A stretch of 29,447 nt of DNA from JBJEDU01 sp051872395 (GTDB lineage Bacteria > Bacillota_I > Bacilli_A > RFN20 > CAG-826), in NCBI GenBank assembly GCA_051872395.1, contig JBJEDU010000025.1:1-29447 (forward strand). The letters run 5' to 3'. Of this stretch, positions 18,001 through 25,493 are shown in pieces (position 1 is the stretch's first letter; each line of letters opens with the position of its first letter). The position numbers were made by a program, and so were the translations under genes. The notes beneath the pieces were generated by a model that was not told where the DNA came from, made no database searches, and saw nothing but the letters and a program-made list of their open reading frames with translations.

Positions 18001-18556
18001 CAACGTTTTGAATTTCGTGAGATGTTCTAAATCCATCAAAGAAATGACAGACAGGAGTTTCTCCATCAATTGCCACTAAATGGGCAACTGGAGTTAAATC
18101 AGCAATTTCTTGAACAGAATGGGAACAAATCATTGTGATACCAGTTTGTCTAATTGCGTAGATATCTTGATGATCACCAAAAATTGATAATGATCTTGTT
18201 GCTAAAGATCTTGCTGAAACATGTAATACAGCAGGTAATAATTCTCCAACCCATTTATAAATATTTGGAATCATGAGAAGTAAACCTTGAGATGCCGTAT
18301 ATGTCGCGGCTAAAGAACCAGCTTGTAAAGCGCCATGAACTGTACCAGAAGCACCAGCTTCAGATTGCATTTCAACAACTTTTACTACTGATCCAAAAAA
18401 GTTTTTGCGATTTTGTGAAGCGTAGACATCAATATTTTCTGCCATTGGTGAAGATGGAGTAATTGGATAAATGCCTGCCACTTCAATGAAGTTATATGAT
18501 CCTAAAGCCGCCGCGGTATTACCATCGACAGATAGGAATGATTTTTTAACTTCCAT
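15017..18556 (-). CDS. nifJ: Pyruvate:ferredoxin (flavodoxin) oxidoreductase, single-chain
   Basis: 1179 aa, the normal size of the fused homodimeric enzyme. Converts pyruvate and CoA to acetyl-CoA and CO2 and reduces ferredoxin; oxygen-sensitive, so it points to anaerobic life. Order: N-terminal TPP-family domain with YPITPSSPMAE and the GASG segment; domains II-III; a 2[4Fe-4S] ferredoxin insert with CIQCNQCAFVCP (about 692-703) and CVGCGLCVSEC (about 749-759); the proximal-cluster CAGCGE (about 818); and the TPP-binding GGDGWSYDIGYGG (about 967) with SNTGGQSSKSS. SD AGGAGGA at 18567-18573. Monocistronic: own promoter and terminator. Confidence 0.98.
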   Translation of the reverse strand: MEVKKSFLSVDGNTAAALGSYNFIEVAGIYPITPSSPMAENIDVYASQNRKNFFGSVVKVVEMQSEAGASGTVHGALQAGSLAATYTASQGLLLMIPNIYKWVGELLPAVLHVSARSLATRSLSIFGDHQDIYAIRQTGITMICSHSVQEIADLTPVAHLVAIDGETPVCHFFDGFRTSHEIQNVEFVDDAEWKKLLPMDKVEKFRARALNPHTHPVTRGGAENDDIYFQGREAQNEHYNKVIDVCCKYFDEATKLTGRKYAPFTYYGAKDATRVIIAMGSVTETITEVIDELKDEKIGLIKVHLYRPFSAKHLLEVLPKTTKRIAVLDRTKEMGASGEPLYLDVVAVLQNAGLKDIEVVGGRYGLSSKDTQPKDMKAVFDFLATDHIFNGFTVGINDDVTHLSIPVDDNFHITSDYTSCLFYGLGSDGTVSANKSSIKIIGDATHQYAQAYFAYDSRKAGGVTRSHLRFGKNPIHSTYYVQNADFISCSLDTYLFKFDMIKNLKKGGTFLLNTDMSDEQLEKLLPNRVKYQLATKEAKFYVIDANKIAGEIGMGRHTNTTLQASFFYLNQNIMPYDEAQKWMKKFAEKSYAKKGEDIVKMNFKAIDAGAEGLREIKVKEEWKNLSPVRESHLVGDDYFDSYVNVIGNLDGDNLPVSKFTEFELLDGTMNNNITFKEKRSIADRVPHWIKENCIQCNQCAFVCPHATIRPFLLNEEEVNSAPELVKNDLANANGPKVAGLKFRIQVSPKNCVGCGLCVSECLANKTGKIALEMVEAKSQFDQEEGADYLYKNVSYKSEFFPTNTVKGIGFLMPYMEISGACAGCGETPYYRLISQLFGKDMLVANATGCSSIYSGSTPLTPFCTDKEGQGIAWANSLFEDNAEFGYGMRVATDVKIRQIIAILTAAKERDTVEEELKTVIDEYLNNIKNRAKEREIIPHLVELVKASKDEEVKEVLAYERDLLDKSVWIIGGDGWSYDIGYGGLDHVIANEEDVNIMVLDTEVYSNTGGQSSKSSQTGSIAKFTASGKTTAKKNLALIAMSYGNVYVAQVALGANPMAAIKAFKEAESYDGPSLVICYAPCANHGIKGGLTNSMRQERLAVESGYFPIFRYDPRKVNEGKPGLEIDMKEPDFSKFRDFVMTETRFSQLPRVNPEHAEELLTKSQKYAEARYARIKKFGL

Positions 18557-18583
18557 GAATATAATATCCTCCTAAAAAATACC

Positions 18584-18611
18584 AATATAAGTATATATAT
18601 ACTTAAATCAA
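18584..18611 (-). promoter_or_regulatory. nifJ promoter with a 16-bp palindrome filling the spacer
   Basis: Minus-strand -35 TTGATT (18606-18611), 16-bp spacer, -10 TATATT (18584-18589). The perfect palindrome AAGTATATATATACTT (18589-18604) occupies the spacer and touches the -10, a classic repressor position. A second inverted repeat, CAACTAT/ATAGTTG (18609-18615 with 18634-18640), spans the -35 and the galU stop codon and may weaken read-through from galU. The palindrome does not match the canonical Rex box. Confidence 0.7.
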
Positions 18612-18631
18612 CTATCAATAAAAATCATTAA

Positions 18632-19492
18632 TTATAGTTGTTTATTTTTAATATATTCGATGACTTTTTCTTTCAAATCTTCTCTTTTTAAAGCGAAGTC
18701 AATCATCGCTTGAACATAGCCGAATTTATCACCAATATCATATCTTTGGCCAACAAAATCATAAGCATATAAAGTGTCTAATTTGCTCAAAGCATCAGTA
18801 AGTTGAATTTCTCCACCTTTTCCAGGTTTTGTCTTTTTGATTAAATCAAAAATATCTGGGGTTAAAACATATCGTCCAAGCGCGGCAAATTGACTTGGTG
18901 GATTATCTTTTGGTTTTTCAACCATTGAATCCACTAAAATATATCTTCCATCAACTTCTTTTGGTTTAATAATTCCATATTTTGATGTTTGTTCTAAAGA
19001 TACTTTTTGAACTCCTAAAATTGAACTATGAGTTTTATTATAGGCTTCAATTAATTGTTTGGATACTGGTTCACCACCATCATTAACAATTAAATCGTCG
19101 CCAAGAATGACCACGAATGGTTCATTATTAGTGGCTTCTTCCGCGCATAAAATCGCATGACCTAAACCTTTCATTTCATCTTGATAGACATAAGTGATTT
19201 TCATCATCGTTGCAATTTCTTTAATGATAGAAGCAAAGTCTTCATGTCCTTTAGAAATTAAATATGATTCATAATCTTCATCTCTTTCAAAAAAACTAAT
19301 AATTTCTTCTTTTTCTTTAGAAATGATTAAAATTACTTCTTCAATACCAGAATTTTTAGCTTCCTCAATTTGATATAACAAAGTTGGTTTATCAATGATT
19401 GGAAGCATTTCTTTAGCGATTCCTTTTGTTGCAGGCAAAAAACGAGTTCCGAGCCCCGCAGCAGGGATCACAGCTTTTTTTATTTCTTTCAT
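18632..19492 (-). CDS. galU: UTP-glucose-1-phosphate uridylyltransferase
   Basis: 286 aa, usual length. Makes UDP-glucose, the precursor of glycolipids, polysaccharides and teichoic-acid glucosylation. N-terminal nucleotide-binding IPAAGLGTRFLPATK with the following KEMLPI, then LGDD (divalent-metal Asp pair region), YGIIKP, VEKPK, GRYVLTPDIF, GEIQLTDAL and the C-terminal YDIGDKFGY. The ATG follows directly on the stop of the 140-aa gene. Its SD (AAGGAAG) lies inside the end of that gene, so the two are translationally coupled. Confidence 0.97.
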   Translation of the reverse strand: MKEIKKAVIPAAGLGTRFLPATKGIAKEMLPIIDKPTLLYQIEEAKNSGIEEVILIISKEKEEIISFFERDEDYESYLISKGHEDFASIIKEIATMMKITYVYQDEMKGLGHAILCAEEATNNEPFVVILGDDLIVNDGGEPVSKQLIEAYNKTHSSILGVQKVSLEQTSKYGIIKPKEVDGRYILVDSMVEKPKDNPPSQFAALGRYVLTPDIFDLIKKTKPGKGGEIQLTDALSKLDTLYAYDFVGQRYDIGDKFGYVQAMIDFALKREDLKEKVIEYIKNKQL

Positions 19493-19915
19493 TTATTTTT
19501 TCTTCCTTTTTGTTTGTTCTTCAATAATAAGTTTTTTTAATATTCTTAAATCAGTGTCACTGAGTTCAATATTACGATCAACCATTCCACCAGCATTAGT
19601 CATTTTCTTAAAAATAAAATCATTAATGGAGGTATATTCATCTAATTTCTTTTTAGTAATTAATTCTTGTTTTTTAGATTTATCGCGATTAGATTCAATG
19701 TTAGCGATGAATTCATTTAATTCATCCTCTAATTCACGAAGATTAAAAGTATAATCGATGTTAACCATCGGATTAAAATATGAAAAGAAGTCATTAATCA
19801 CATCTGGATAAAATCCAATGACTTTCGCTAATTTTTCACTTGAAACATATTTGCCTTTACATTTTTTTAAGGCTTGTGAATATTTTTTCGCTAAGGTGAG
19901 ACTTGGAACTTTCAT
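19493..19915 (-). CDS. Small protein with Rex-like N-terminal DNA-binding domain, no NADH domain
   Basis: 140 aa, previously uncharacterised as far as I can tell. Residues 1-72 resemble the winged-helix N-terminus of redox repressor Rex: a VPSLTLAKKYSQAL opening helix, VSSEKLAKVIGF (24-35), INDFFSYF (40-47, compare the IRRDFSYF of Rex), then a Y-x-F-N-L-x-x-L wing and strand. Rex normally continues with a ~140-residue Rossmann domain binding NADH; here only about 68 mostly charged, helical residues follow, ending in a Lys/Arg tail. It could therefore bind DNA without NADH sensing. Its promoter implies a leaderless mRNA. It shares an operon with galU and is one gene away from nifJ, a typical Rex-type target. 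Confidence 0.6.
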   Translation of the reverse strand: MKVPSLTLAKKYSQALKKCKGKYVSSEKLAKVIGFYPDVINDFFSYFNPMVNIDYTFNLRELEDELNEFIANIESNRDKSKKQELITKKKLDEYTSINDFIFKKMTNAGGMVDRNIELSDTDLRILKKLIIEEQTKRKKK

Positions 19916-19922
19916 ATTTATT

Positions 19923-19951
19923 ATTATATTTTAAAAAAATATACTTCTCAA
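19923..19951 (-). promoter_or_regulatory. Promoter of the Rex-like/galU unit (leaderless geometry)
   Basis: Minus-strand TTGAGA (19946-19951, 5 of 6 consensus), 17-bp spacer, perfect TATAAT (19923-19928). Only seven bases separate the -10 from the ATG at 19915-19913, so transcription should start at or next to the A of the start codon. No Shine-Dalgarno sequence is present. Confidence 0.75.
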
Positions 19952-20015
19952 TATCTACATAAAATATCAATAGTCTTTATAAGAAAAAGAATTCTTTGTT
20001 TTAATAGCAATTAAA

Positions 20016-20045
20016 AAGACTAAGAAATATGGTGTCCTTAGTCTT
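20016..20045 (-). terminator. Terminator downstream of the decayed lipoprotein gene
   Basis: AAGACTAAG (20016-20024) pairs with CTTAGTCTT (20037-20045). On the minus strand the stem runs into TTTTT. T-rich sequence also follows on the plus strand. A separate palindrome-like repeat, ATTGAGTT/AACTCAAT (20093-20100 with 20104-20111), lies between it and the end of the reading frame and has no T tract. Confidence 0.72.
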
Positions 20046-20136
20046 ATTTTGTTATTTTCTTTATTAATTTAGAGAGGAATAAAGAAGTTTTTATTGAGTT
20101 TATAACTCAATTTAATAAATATTGAAGAGTCTATTT

Positions 20137-21824
20137 TTAAAATGGATTAGTTACCACAATTGTGGATAAATCAACATAATTATTGATTACATATCTTTCA
20201 TACATGCCTTGGTTATGATATGAAAAACCAACGAGATTTTGTTGAAAATCTAAACACATAATGATAAACACACTATTTTCTAGTTCATGGTAGAATGTAT
20301 ATACATTACTATATTTTCCAAAATATGAATCGTAATTTGAATTATAACTGACATATAAATTTTTACCATCATCGACCATTTCATAAAGGTCATCAAATTC
20401 ATCGTAAAATAAAGTAATTCTTTCTAAAAATGATTGTAATTTACAAGAATCTACTTTTGTATATTCAGGTTCTTTATCAACATAGAAATAAATATCATTA
20501 TGATAATATTCACCATCATAATATAAATCATAAACACCACCATATTCTGTATATAAAATCGCATTGCCATTATCGATATTTAAAACATAATTGGTTCCGT
20601 TATTATTTACATTAAATTGTAACTTCTCATTTTTTAATACATTTAAGGCTTCTAAATATTTATCTTTAGAAACATCCATATATTCATCATCATAGTAATA
20701 ACGGTATACCACTGTTTCATTACCATGGATTTCTGATAAATTTTTTAAATCAAAATAATCATAATAATAAATATAACCATTATCTTGATTTGTGGCTTTA
20801 ATATATAAAATCGAACACTCTAATACAATTTCATATGTTGTTGAACCATATATGTATTCTGGTTTTAAAGAGCGAACATTCTCTTTATCATAGTAATTAA
20901 TATAATCTAAAGAACCATTATTATAATAAACTTCAGCGAAAGAATTAAAATCATAATCTATATCTTTATTTAAAATTAAATTTAATAATTCTTGATGCTC
21001 AAGAACACGTAATTCAATCTTTTCTTGTGCTTCATATGTTGCTTCAATATTATTAAGTGCTGCGTTTAATTATTCATTAATATCGGAAGTAGAAGCATTC
21101 ATATTACTTGATTTTGCATTTACTAATTTTTCTTTAAAATCTAAACTTTTAGTTTCTAAAAGATTGGTTAGATTATTATAATCTTTGTCGTAAGAAGGAA
21201 TTTCAATCCCAGCAGTATTTTGAATAGTTAAAAAATTCATTGTTTTTACGATGTAACATAGTTACATTTGAAAAATCAACATCAACTCCAATAACATTAT
21301 CCTCATCATCTAAAACCGCTGAAAAAGAAGAATATGAATACCAATAATCATTGACTGTTTTTGAAGTAAAATCATAATCGACATGCATTAATGCATATAC
21401 ATCTGTGACAAAGACAGATTCACCAACTTGAACATTAGTAGGAGTTAAAGAATAAATATCGATTGTATTTTCTTTCGTATTAGCGTCGATATATTCCCCC
21501 ATTATTTGATAAGTGTCATCTCCGTTAGGAATTTCAAATTTCACTATTTTGTTATAGCAATTATACATTCCAATTTCCATATAAAGCGCTTGTGCATATA
21601 CATACATTGAAGAACTTATTACCATTTGCTTAGCGGCTACTAATAAAGTGTCATTTTCTTTTATTTCATCAGATAAACTAGCTTTTCCAGTCGACGCAAC
21701 ATCACTACTGATATGTTTTAATTAATGTATCCACTGAAGAACTTACATTATCAGACTTACAACTAGTAAGAGATAAAAGATAAAGTGGAATAACACTCAT
21801 CAAAAATAAATTACTTTTTTTCAT
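20137..21824 (-). pseudogene. Degenerate secreted lipoprotein gene (two frameshifts, one nonsense codon)
   Basis: The minus-strand start at 21824 gives a lipoprotein signal peptide (MKKSNLFLMSVIPLYLL, lipobox L-T-S-C, Cys22). The frame stops at TAG 21705-21707 but continues one frame over after a T4 run at 21716-21719 (minus strand A4). A second shift fits the A6 run at 21230-21235, after which the frame reads on as LTIQNTAGIEIP. An in-frame TAA (21070-21072) interrupts it once more; the frame is then open to 20137. Removing one base at each run and reading through the TAA restores about 561 aa. The middle is coiled-coil-like (NNIEATYEAQEK), and the C-terminal ~190 residues are Tyr/Asp/Asn-rich. 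No family recognised. Assembly errors in homopolymers remain possible. Confidence 0.75.
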
Positions 21825-21870
21825 ATTTTTTAATCCCTATATAAAATAATAATATTATTTTTTGACAAAT

Positions 21871-21897
21871 AAAATGCACTTTATTAATAAAAGTGCA
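21871..21897 (-). terminator. Terminator of tRNA-Lys
   Basis: TGCACTTT (21875-21882) pairs with AAAGTGCA (21890-21897) around a 7-nt loop. On the minus strand it is followed by TTTTATTT, 13 nt after the tRNA 3' end. Confidence 0.78.
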
Positions 21898-21909
21898 AAT
21901 AAATCAAAA

Positions 21910-21985
<76 letters not shown>

Positions 21986-21996
21986 ACGTGAATATT

Positions 21997-22025
21997 ATTG
22001 TAAATAAAGTTTCCTAATCTATCAA
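21997..22025 (-). promoter_or_regulatory. Promoter of tRNA-Lys
   Basis: Minus-strand TTGATA (22020-22025, 5 of 6), 17-bp spacer, TACAAT (21997-22002, 5 of 6), placing the start a few bases before the mature tRNA 5' end at 21985. Confidence 0.78.
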
Positions 22026-22042
22026 GAAATATTTTGTTCATA

Positions 22043-22069
22043 AAGAAAAGGCTCCCAAGCGGGAGCCTT
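22043..22069 (-). terminator. Rho-independent terminator of the Big_2 lipoprotein gene
   Basis: A very stable 9-bp stem, AAGGCTCCC (22048-22056) with GGGAGCCTT (22061-22069), 4-nt loop, then TTCTTTA on the minus strand, 22 nt after the stop codon. Confidence 0.92.
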
Positions 22070-22091
22070 AACGATTATTTAAATATGCTTA

Positions 22092-24185
22092 TTATTTATA
22101 AGTAACTTCAACTGAACGAATTTGGAAGTTTGTAGAAGAAGAGAAAGTAGCTGTATTATTTTCTTCATCTACAGTCAATGAAACTTCAGTTGTAGTATCA
22201 GCATAATTTGAAGTACCATAAACAATTTTAACTGAATATAAAGTTTTGCCTTCGGATAAAGAAACTATAAGAGATGGGTTTCCAGAACCATAGAATCTCC
22301 ATTCATAAGCAGTACCATTTGAGTAGAATTTTCCAGTATTTGTATCAGTCGCGGACGCAGTTAAAGTAACATCATCATTAACTTTAATTATTTTCTCTTG
22401 AGTACCATTTGTAATTGAATTCGCAGTAATATAATCAGTAACGTTGAAGGTAGCTACTTTAGCATCAACGATTGGGTCTGAAACTTTAACGGTAACGGTT
22501 TGAGATTCTAAGCCTTCAATACTTGCAGTAATTGTTGCATTACCAGCTTTAACAGCGGTAACGACACCATCAGCAACTGTAGCAACTTCTTCATCACTAG
22601 ATGTCCAAGTTACTGCAACGCGACTAGCACCATAAGGAGCATAAGTTACTGTAATAGGGTCGCTAGAAGTTCCAGTAGTTAAATTTAATTCTGATACACT
22701 TAATGTAATTGCAGTTGGAGCAACATTACCATCTTCAACTGATAAGAGTTTAGCAGCGCCTTTTCCAGTTGTTTCATATAAGCTTTTTGCAGCATAATAT
22801 GTACCAATACCAGAGGCAACAACTTTCTTACCAGCTAAAGAGTTTGCTGCAGCGTAAGTTTCTTCAAAACCGGTGCCTTCGCCAGCAGCAGGTTGATATA
22901 ATTGAAACGCAACTTCAGTCTCATATTTAGAGTCTGTTAAATTAATATAAGACCAGTTTCCATAAGAAGCGCCATAAGCACTATTACTAGAAACAATACC
23001 TGTAATATACATTGTTTCTGGGGTGGTGCCACCACATTTATCGATGAGAGTAATTGCTTCTTCAACGGTTAATGGGGCTTCTAATGTACCATAATTTAAT
23101 TTTTCTTTAACGGTAACGGTTGCAGTTGCAGTTAATGGAGTATCAACTCCTTTAACAGTAACAGAAGCAGTAATTGTCGCAGTGGAATTTAAGTCTGCAT
23201 CAGCAGCAACTGTAACTAATCCAGTTGTAGAAACTGTAACTTTATCATTATTTGAAGTCCATGTAACTGATTCATAAACACCATTAACTGGTGTGACTTT
23301 TAAAGTTAATTGTTGACTTGTTGTTGGATATAATTCAACAGAAGCTGGTTCAACAGCAACTGCGGTTGCTGGGACAGCATCCATACGATAATAGAATCTG
23401 CCAACAAATGAAGTATTAGCAAATGATCTAGCAGATGTTGATAAAGTTGTAAATTCATTATATGACATTAAAAACATATCGCCTTTTGACGCATCGGTGA
23501 AATATACAGTATGATATGTGTCATCCCATTTCCATGAATATGGATTGTCTAAATTATTGACGTGATAATCATTTTCAACAATACCAATATATGTTTTGGT
23601 ATCACCGACCATGTGATATAAATAATATTCACCTTCGGTAGTAGAATTTTCAAAATAAACATCAATTGATTCAGACCAATTTTCTGTTGTATTTAATCTT
23701 GGACCGCCAGTATCAATTGTACCATCGGCATAAATCCAAGTTCCTAAATTCTCTTGATATGTACCTAATTTGAAGGCTTTACCAATTTCAGGGGTTTCCA
23801 TTAATAATTGAACAGTTTCAGCGTTAACAGTAACTGTGCATTCAGCGTATTTAGTAGGGTCTAAATGACTTGCTGCTTTAACAGTAGCAGTACCTGCACC
23901 AACAGCGGTAACTCTACCACTATCATTTACTGTTGCGACATCATTGTCTGATGAAGACCAATCGATTGTCAAATCGGAGACAGTAAGTGGGGAAACAGCA
24001 GCGTTCAATTGGTAAGTTTGACCAATGTCAAGAGTGACTGATGTAGAATTAATCGATACACTTTCTACACTAACAGCTTCAGAACTAGTTTCAGTTTCTG
24101 AACTATCAGATGTAGCAGGGGTTTTATTACAACCACCTAATAAAAGTGCTAAAGCAGGGATTAATACTAATAAGTTTTTCTTCAT
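22092..24185 (-). CDS. Lipoprotein with three Big_2 immunoglobulin-like domains and an OB-fold-like domain
   Basis: 697 aa. Signal peptide with lipobox L-L-G-G-C (Cys19), then a Ser/Thr/Glu linker. Big_2 domains at about 40-120, 275-360 and 490-568, each with the W-x-S-S/N-x-x...V-x-x-x-G-x-V-T-A pattern (for example VTWTSSDEEVATV). Residues about 362-480 (ITGIVSSNSAYG...YGNWSYINLTD, then KKVVASGIGTYY) resemble the OB-fold segment of secreted nuclease-associated lipoproteins. The last ~120 residues (VATFNVTDYI...YSVKIVYG) form a beta-rich module common in secreted gut Bacillota proteins. No catalytic motif seen. Own extended -10 promoter, SD AAAGGAG and terminator. Likely surface-anchored binding protein; ligand unknown. 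Confidence 0.85.
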   Translation of the reverse strand: MKKNLLVLIPALALLLGGCNKTPATSDSSETETSSEAVSVESVSINSTSVTLDIGQTYQLNAAVSPLTVSDLTIDWSSSDNDVATVNDSGRVTAVGAGTATVKAASHLDPTKYAECTVTVNAETVQLLMETPEIGKAFKLGTYQENLGTWIYADGTIDTGGPRLNTTENWSESIDVYFENSTTEGEYYLYHMVGDTKTYIGIVENDYHVNNLDNPYSWKWDDTYHTVYFTDASKGDMFLMSYNEFTTLSTSARSFANTSFVGRFYYRMDAVPATAVAVEPASVELYPTTSQQLTLKVTPVNGVYESVTWTSNNDKVTVSTTGLVTVAADADLNSTATITASVTVKGVDTPLTATATVTVKEKLNYGTLEAPLTVEEAITLIDKCGGTTPETMYITGIVSSNSAYGASYGNWSYINLTDSKYETEVAFQLYQPAAGEGTGFEETYAAANSLAGKKVVASGIGTYYAAKSLYETTGKGAAKLLSVEDGNVAPTAITLSVSELNLTTGTSSDPITVTYAPYGASRVAVTWTSSDEEVATVADGVVTAVKAGNATITASIEGLESQTVTVKVSDPIVDAKVATFNVTDYITANSITNGTQEKIIKVNDDVTLTASATDTNTGKFYSNGTAYEWRFYGSGNPSLIVSLSEGKTLYSVKIVYGTSNYADTTTEVSLTVDEENNTATFSSSTNFQIRSVEVTYK

Positions 24186-24201
24186 TATTTATTTTCTCCT
24201 T

Positions 24202-24228
24202 TTGCTTAAAAGCAATTACATTATAACA
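24202..24228 (-). promoter_or_regulatory. Extended -10 promoter and 5'UTR inverted repeat of the Big_2 lipoprotein gene
   Basis: Minus-strand TGTTATAAT (24220-24228) is an extended -10 with perfect TATAAT (24220-24225) and no clear -35. Just downstream, before the SD, lies the inverted repeat TTGCTT/AAGCAA with a 2-nt centre (24202-24215), which could be an operator or a small leader hairpin. Confidence 0.62.
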
Positions 24229-24280
24229 AAAATATAAATAAATGAAATAGCCTAATAACTTTTTTATTTTGAATTAAAAT

Positions 24281-24318
24281 AAAAAAACGGGCAAATTTTA
24301 ATTTTTGACCCGTTTTTT
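24281..24318 (-). terminator. Terminator of the solute-binding/nuclease operon
   Basis: ACGGG (24287-24291) pairs with CCCGT (24309-24313), flanked by A and T runs that extend the stem (24281-24286 with 24314-24318) and supply T tracts on both strands. It separates the operon ending at 24338 from the Big_2 lipoprotein gene. Confidence 0.85.
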
Positions 24319-24337
24319 ATAAATTATCTATTGAATA

Positions 24338-25477
24338 TTAATCAACAAATGTAATCATGTCCGCTAAAGAACCACCATTAACGATAACAGCACCAGTAAA
24401 TTGTAATTTGCTGCTATTATAACCCATAACGGTTGTTAAATAAGCGGTCTTACCAACATTAGCGTTTACTTTATCAATGAATTCTTGACGATGTTCAGTG
24501 TTGGTATGTTTATTTAAATATAAAGTATAGGATGTACTTCCAACACTGACACTGACAGAAATAGCAGTACTTGCCGCGGCAGTTGTCGAAGACAAATCAG
24601 AATTAATTGTCACTGGAACTTTTACTAAATCAGAACAGTTAACAGCAGTAAAGGCTGCTAATTCAGCTTCAGTTCTTTCAGCAAAGACGGCTTCATTAAC
24701 AACACTTGCATGAGAAGCATCTTCAGAAATTGAAGTTGGTCTTACTTCAAATAAGCCATTATATGGGGAAGCTGTACCAATGACTAAAATCAAATCGCCA
24801 ATTTGAATATTTCCAAAAAAAGAATCTAAACAGCCAGAATATAACATCATACCATTGCTTCCATCAGCGACCCAAACACCTTGATAAAATTCTCCGCTAT
24901 CAACAGGATTCATAAACGCGCAGACATAACCAGAAGTAACGACTGTTTGTCCGGTAGCTTTTGTTCTAGCTTCTGCAATTCTTTCCCACACAGGTTTAAC
25001 TTCTTCAGCGTTAATTCTTACTCTCCAATCATGAGTAGCCACAGTAGTGTTAACTAATTTTGGAAGAACTTCTTTTTCGCCGTCATATCCAGCGTATTTA
25101 ACAGTGCCATGTAAAACATAGGCAGCGTAAGTAATGGTTTGAGAATCGTCAGAATTTAATTCTGCGAAAGTTGGAATTTCCACTACTAATAAATTGTTTT
25201 CGACTTTTAAATATTCGATATCATAAGTGGTGTTGTTATATGGTTGAACTTCATATTCAAAACTGAATTTGAAATTGTTAACAACTTGTTCTTCAATCAA
25301 TTTAGCGCCCGCTAAATTGATACCATCACTTGAAGAAAATTTGTTATATGCTACTGAAACTAGTCCAATCGCATCATCTCTTGCCGCTTCCATTTCAGCA
25401 GTGTGATTTGTATTTTGACATCCTGCTAATAAAGGTAAGCCTAAGGCAAGAAGAAATAATCCTTTAATTTTTTTCAT
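24338..25477 (-). CDS. OB-fold-like lipoprotein encoded after the nuclease
   Basis: 379 aa. Signal peptide with lipobox L-L-A-G-C (Cys20). A central segment at about 175-250 (VVTSGYVCAFMN, FYQGVWVADGSNGMMLY, IQIGDLILVIGTASPYNGLFEV) has the strand pattern of the bacterial OB-fold modules attached to secreted nucleases and phosphoesterases. A second, weaker module lies at about 285-379 (VPVTINSDLS...KLQFTGAVIV). No nuclease residues are visible, so a nucleic-acid or surface-ligand binding role is the best guess. SD AGGAG; it follows the nuclease gene by 16 nt and is the last gene before the terminator. Confidence 0.75.
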   Translation of the reverse strand: MKKIKGLFLLALGLPLLAGCQNTNHTAEMEAARDDAIGLVSVAYNKFSSSDGINLAGAKLIEEQVVNNFKFSFEYEVQPYNNTTYDIEYLKVENNLLVVEIPTFAELNSDDSQTITYAAYVLHGTVKYAGYDGEKEVLPKLVNTTVATHDWRVRINAEEVKPVWERIAEARTKATGQTVVTSGYVCAFMNPVDSGEFYQGVWVADGSNGMMLYSGCLDSFFGNIQIGDLILVIGTASPYNGLFEVRPTSISEDASHASVVNEAVFAERTEAELAAFTAVNCSDLVKVPVTINSDLSSTTAAASTAISVSVSVGSTSYTLYLNKHTNTEHRQEFIDKVNANVGKTAYLTTVMGYNSSKLQFTGAVIVNGGSLADMITFVD

Positions 25478-25493
25478 AGATATAAACTCCTAT

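Noticed and set aside
18589..18604. Rex operator at nifJ
   Set aside because: The palindrome lacks the TTGTGAA/TTCACAA or TTGTTAA/TTAACAA half-sites of known Rex boxes, so it is reported only as an unassigned operator candidate.
18609..18640. Inverted repeat CAACTAT/ATAGTTG as a galU terminator
   Set aside because: It spans the galU stop codon and has no T tract on the minus strand; the label terminator is not supported.
20430..20615. His/Tyr-rich 61-aa plus-strand frame
   Set aside because: Mirror of the Asp/Tyr/Asn-rich lipoprotein remnant on the other strand; composition is explained by that.
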